Part shown: positions 61,311 to 64,000 of the stretch, piece by piece
Layout of the letters: every line of letters begins with the position of its first letter
Position numbering within the stretch: the first letter of the stretch is position 1
Origin: Pseudoalteromonas rubra
GTDB lineage: Bacteria > Pseudomonadota > Gammaproteobacteria > Enterobacterales > Alteromonadaceae
DNA: 64,000 bases
Direction of reading: 5' to 3'
Assembly (NCBI RefSeq): GCF_005887115.1
Contig: NZ_PNCJ01000010.1
Coordinates: forward strand, 1 to 64,000
Notes under the pieces: model-generated
Told to the model about the DNA's origin: nothing
What the model saw: only the letters and a program-made list of their open reading frames with translations
The model's database searches: none
Translations under genes and position numbers: made by a program

Positions 61311-63143
61311 GTGAGAATCGATAAAGCACTATCTACGGATGATCTAACCATAAACCAGGCATTTTTTAAAGGCTGTTGGTTTAATATGTCTCACGAGATG
61401 TCTCTAGATAGTGATAGGGCTTCATTTGTGCACCCTATTAACGGAGCTCATGAGCTCCTATCGCTCTACGATTTTGGAGATAATTTTGGCGGGCCATCAA
61501 AACGAGTAACAGTTAGCCTTGAGTTTCAAGAAGTTATAAAAACAGATCTAGTATTAAAAGGTAGTAAATATGCTCTTATAACCGAAAAGCTAGTTTCATT
61601 GTTATCTATCGAAAAGAATAACCCTAGCAACACAGAACAATGTGCGATTAATAAACAAAGCGATTTGGTTATTATTTTACTTAAAGAGTTTATCTATTTG
61701 ACAGAAACTTATCTTGAAGACGCTTTCTCGTTGTTAGAAGCTCAGTTAAGCGTTGAAATTAATGATGACAATAAAAATTCAGTATTTACAGATATACTCA
61801 GTCTAACAAACTCCATTGTAGGTGGCTTGATATCAAGTGGAGTAGGGCTCAATGAAATAAGTTCATTTTATCGACATATACTATGCCTAAATATGGAAGA
61901 TAATACGTTTTCCCAAAGATATGAACATTTGAAGGCTGCTGCAACTAAGGTTCCAGAAGACTTTGAAATTACTTTCCAAGTTGAAAGTACAGATCTTGCG
62001 AGTATTTTAAACAATATAGATGACAGCTTTACGTTTGGTTTGTTCACGCTTTCAAAAAAAGCAGAAGGCCTTCTAACAGCAAAGTGTATTGTTAGAGCTC
62101 AATCATATACAACTGCTGGAACAAAAGCCTACGAGCTTCTTGGAGAAGTAATCGATGCCGTAAGCTACACCCAAGCTAAATCGAGCATAATTGTTCGTAA
62201 AAAATATGTAGCCAAAAGCATACAATCGCAAAGAGGCAAAACATTTACAATTCATAGAGCTATACCAAACCCCGTATATCGATTCAATGAAGATAGCTTT
62301 CGACATTTCTGTGAAAGTATCCAGTCAACTTCCCAGCAGGAAATTAGTAGTTTCAAACACAATAAAATAGCTGCAGCATTCAGACTCTTACGTATAGGAA
62401 CTGGTGCATTAAGCCTCGAAGCGAAATTGACCAGTTATTGGACAGCTTTGGAGTCGCTAACTAGAGACGTATTCCCATCTCACAACGGGGACGATGGCAA
62501 GGTTATAGCAGCAGCAATACCTTCGATATCAATAAACTATGTAAGTAAGCGCCTGAAGTCATTTGTTTATGCATTTAACCACATTGGCCTCACGGAGTTC
62601 CAAGTTGATGAAGATACGGCATTCTCGCTACAAGGAGCCGATATTATAGATATGTATAAAGCACTAAGAGATACGAACAAAGCTAACCATATAATAGCAA
62701 AATTGGTCGACTATCCCTTTTTCCAATTTAAGGTTCACAGTTTTTCTCAATGCTGCCAATCATCCGTGAAGATGGGTGCTCGGATTGAATCTCATGAGCA
62801 AAAAGTAAAGCTGCAATTACATCGAATCTATCGTGCAAGAAATGCCATTGCACACGATGCAGGTAAAGTAGATAATCTTGAATTGTTGTGCTCTAACCTA
62901 GAACATTATCTAACCAGTAACTTGAATTCAATGATCGGACTAATGTCCATAAAGCCAACGCTTGAAAGTCCAAAAGAATGCTTCATTCAGTATGCGGATA
63001 TGGTTAGGGACATTAAACTGTCTTTAAACCCTGCGCTAAAAAAGAAAGCAGATAAACGAGCAGGTGAAGAGCAGAAATTACTTAACGAAAACTACCACAA
63101 TGATGAAAAACTACTGGTACTACTTAATTTAAATAAAACGTAG
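61311..63143 (+). CDS. HEPN-domain protein, ApeA-like architecture
   Basis: The product has about 610 residues. GTG at 61311 has GAGG upstream and is preferred to a TTG at 61293. The N-terminal ~300 residues (FKGCWFNMSHEMSLDSD, KRVTVSLEFQEVI) are not recognised. The C-terminal third is helical with KLTSYWTALESLTRDVFPS, then a HEPN-type RNxxxH motif (Arg510-Asn511...His515, in RARNAIAHDAG). HEPN domains often are RNases or their decoys. An unknown N-terminal sensor plus C-terminal HEPN with this TALE-type helix resembles ApeA-like anti-phage proteins. The gene is visibly AT-rich. Ribonuclease activity is inference. Confidence 0.7.
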   Translation: MRIDKALSTDDLTINQAFFKGCWFNMSHEMSLDSDRASFVHPINGAHELLSLYDFGDNFGGPSKRVTVSLEFQEVIKTDLVLKGSKYALITEKLVSLLSIEKNNPSNTEQCAINKQSDLVIILLKEFIYLTETYLEDAFSLLEAQLSVEINDDNKNSVFTDILSLTNSIVGGLISSGVGLNEISSFYRHILCLNMEDNTFSQRYEHLKAAATKVPEDFEITFQVESTDLASILNNIDDSFTFGLFTLSKKAEGLLTAKCIVRAQSYTTAGTKAYELLGEVIDAVSYTQAKSSIIVRKKYVAKSIQSQRGKTFTIHRAIPNPVYRFNEDSFRHFCESIQSTSQQEISSFKHNKIAAAFRLLRIGTGALSLEAKLTSYWTALESLTRDVFPSHNGDDGKVIAAAIPSISINYVSKRLKSFVYAFNHIGLTEFQVDEDTAFSLQGADIIDMYKALRDTNKANHIIAKLVDYPFFQFKVHSFSQCCQSSVKMGARIESHEQKVKLQLHRIYRARNAIAHDAGKVDNLELLCSNLEHYLTSNLNSMIGLMSIKPTLESPKECFIQYADMVRDIKLSLNPALKKKADKRAGEEQKLLNENYHNDEKLLVLLNLNKT

Positions 63144-63416
63144 TCAAATATACATCAAGAGTTTAAGAAAGGCTTGCTCGTTTAGTTGATCAGAATTACT
63201 CTTTACACCTATCTTGATCCAGCCTTTTTCCAGACATAACTTGTTGCATAATAAAACGACCAGATTGTTTGCAACGAATATTGTAAATGTCCACTCCCCG
63301 TAATGTGGGGTAGACATAATTAGAGTCTTATGCAGTTATCTATGCAGAATTTTCATGGTTTAAATAATAGAGCTAATTCACTTTTGTTATCCTGCGAACT
63401 ACGAAAATAGCTGAAT

Positions 63417-64000
63417 TTACCCAAAGTACTTACCAAAAAAAGTGTTTTCAGGTTTGTTATCAAAGAGTTCGAGAACCGTGGCACTCAAAATTCTTTCTTT
63501 ATCCTCTTTTGTCAAAACATCATCTGGGTGTTGGGTTGATATAACCTGTTCATAAGTATCTTTATTGATATTGACGAAGTACTGAAGATTGTGTGTGTCA
63601 CACATTTCTAAGGCAACCTTAAACATTGTACGAGTTTGTCTATGGTCGACTCCGGAAAATATAAAGCTATCATGTGCCATAAAGCCCAATAACTTGGGAT
63701 TTAGAAGAAATAAAAGCATGTCATAACAAAATATCTTCACTTCATTTATTCCTTGGGAACCATCCTTTTGAATGTACGGAGCAATATCAAAAAGATATTT
63801 GGCTTCCCCTGCATTTTTCTTGACTGTCAGGGCTCCTCCATGATTTTCATAAAAACGCAGAACTAAGGAGCGGAACAAATTTTCAATATTTTTAATGTCA
63901 CCTTTTTTCTTTTCAATATACTGAACAGCATCAAGCTTAATCTGAGCTTTCTTGCTCTCATATAATGCATTATCTTTCTCAGCTTGCTCTATTGTTTTTT
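63417..64000 (-). CDS. DUF2326-type ATPase, C-terminal part (runs off the window)
   Basis: This is the C-terminal portion of a larger protein: the reading frame stays open through the window's right edge, where it encodes a charged coiled coil (EKDNALYESKKAQ, IEKKKGDIKNIE). It then reads YENHGGALTVKKNAGEAKY and FMAHDSFIFSGVDHRQTRTMF. The pattern, with HDS followed by a D-x-RQ segment, fits DUF2326, the C-terminal part of SMC/RecF-like ABC ATPases found in three-component systems of the ABC-3C type. The start codon, Walker A and partner genes lie outside. The final ~20 residues end KPENTFFGKYFG. Confidence 0.65.
   Translation of the reverse strand, partial: KTIEQAEKDNALYESKKAQIKLDAVQYIEKKKGDIKNIENLFRSLVLRFYENHGGALTVKKNAGEAKYLFDIAPYIQKDGSQGINEVKIFCYDMLLFLLNPKLLGFMAHDSFIFSGVDHRQTRTMFKVALEMCDTHNLQYFVNINKDTYEQVISTQHPDDVLTKEDKERILSATVLELFDNKPENTFFGKYFG

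Overview
The window looks like chromosomal DNA of a marine gammaproteobacterium, most likely Pseudoalteromonas or a close relative. The evidence is the mix of core genes (gltX, proB, acs, purU, folE2, pyrC), Alteromonadales-type proteins (DUF3581, a DcaP-like porin, many secreted lipoproteins and metallopeptidases) and a dispersed element with AATACCAATTT termini. The species assignment is inference. No rRNA, tRNA, CRISPR array, prophage or complete insertion sequence was seen.

Layout. 0-20.8 kb: mostly housekeeping and stress genes. These are a surface lipoprotein, a Crp/Fnr-type regulator, a YgjV-like membrane protein, a YtcJ-type amidohydrolase, proB, a GGDEF protein, a membrane-anchored glutaredoxin, gltX, an ohrR-gpx peroxide pair with a perfect operator palindrome, a 212-bp MITE-like element, a LysR regulator divergent from a YqhD-like alcohol dehydrogenase, cytochrome b561, a DcaP-like porin, acs with a CrbR/ErdR-like response regulator, and purU. 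21-28.4 kb: a giant 2267-residue lipoprotein with 24 cysteine-paired repeats, followed by a small DUF1566 protein. 28.7-32.8 kb: a single-gene assembly-line enzyme (adenylation, carrier, alpha-oxoamine synthase, SCP2-like) and a DUF1579-like protein. 32.8-35.6 kb: three paralogous secreted proteins, two of them on a fresh ~980-bp tandem duplication.

35.8-45.7 kb: a zinc-starvation block. It holds folE2 and a dihydroorotase paralogue on the minus strand, then M3 and M1 metallopeptidases, DUF1826, DUF6702, a COG0523 GTPase and a MerC-like membrane protein. Three Zur-box-like palindromes (near 38.2, 40.47 and 45.68 kb) tie the block together. 45.7-48 kb: a small membrane protein and a secreted RTX-repeat protein.

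48.2-58.2 kb: five overlapping genes for DUF4132, MoxR AAA+ ATPase, DUF5682, VWA and SWIM-zinc-finger proteins. They match the E. coli yehI-yehL-yehM-yehP-yehQ set in content and order. This is a MoxR/VWA chaperone-like system of unknown purpose. 58.2-64 kb: a seven-bladed FG-GAP propeller protein, then visibly AT-richer accessory DNA with a DUF2971 protein, a HEPN-domain protein and the C-terminal part of a DUF2326 ATPase running off the window. This end has the look of a defence island.

The strongest leads for new biology are the A-T-AOS-SCP2 enzyme, the yeh-type operon beside the HEPN/DUF2971/DUF2326 genes, the cysteine-paired giant repeat lipoprotein, and the Zur-box cluster.
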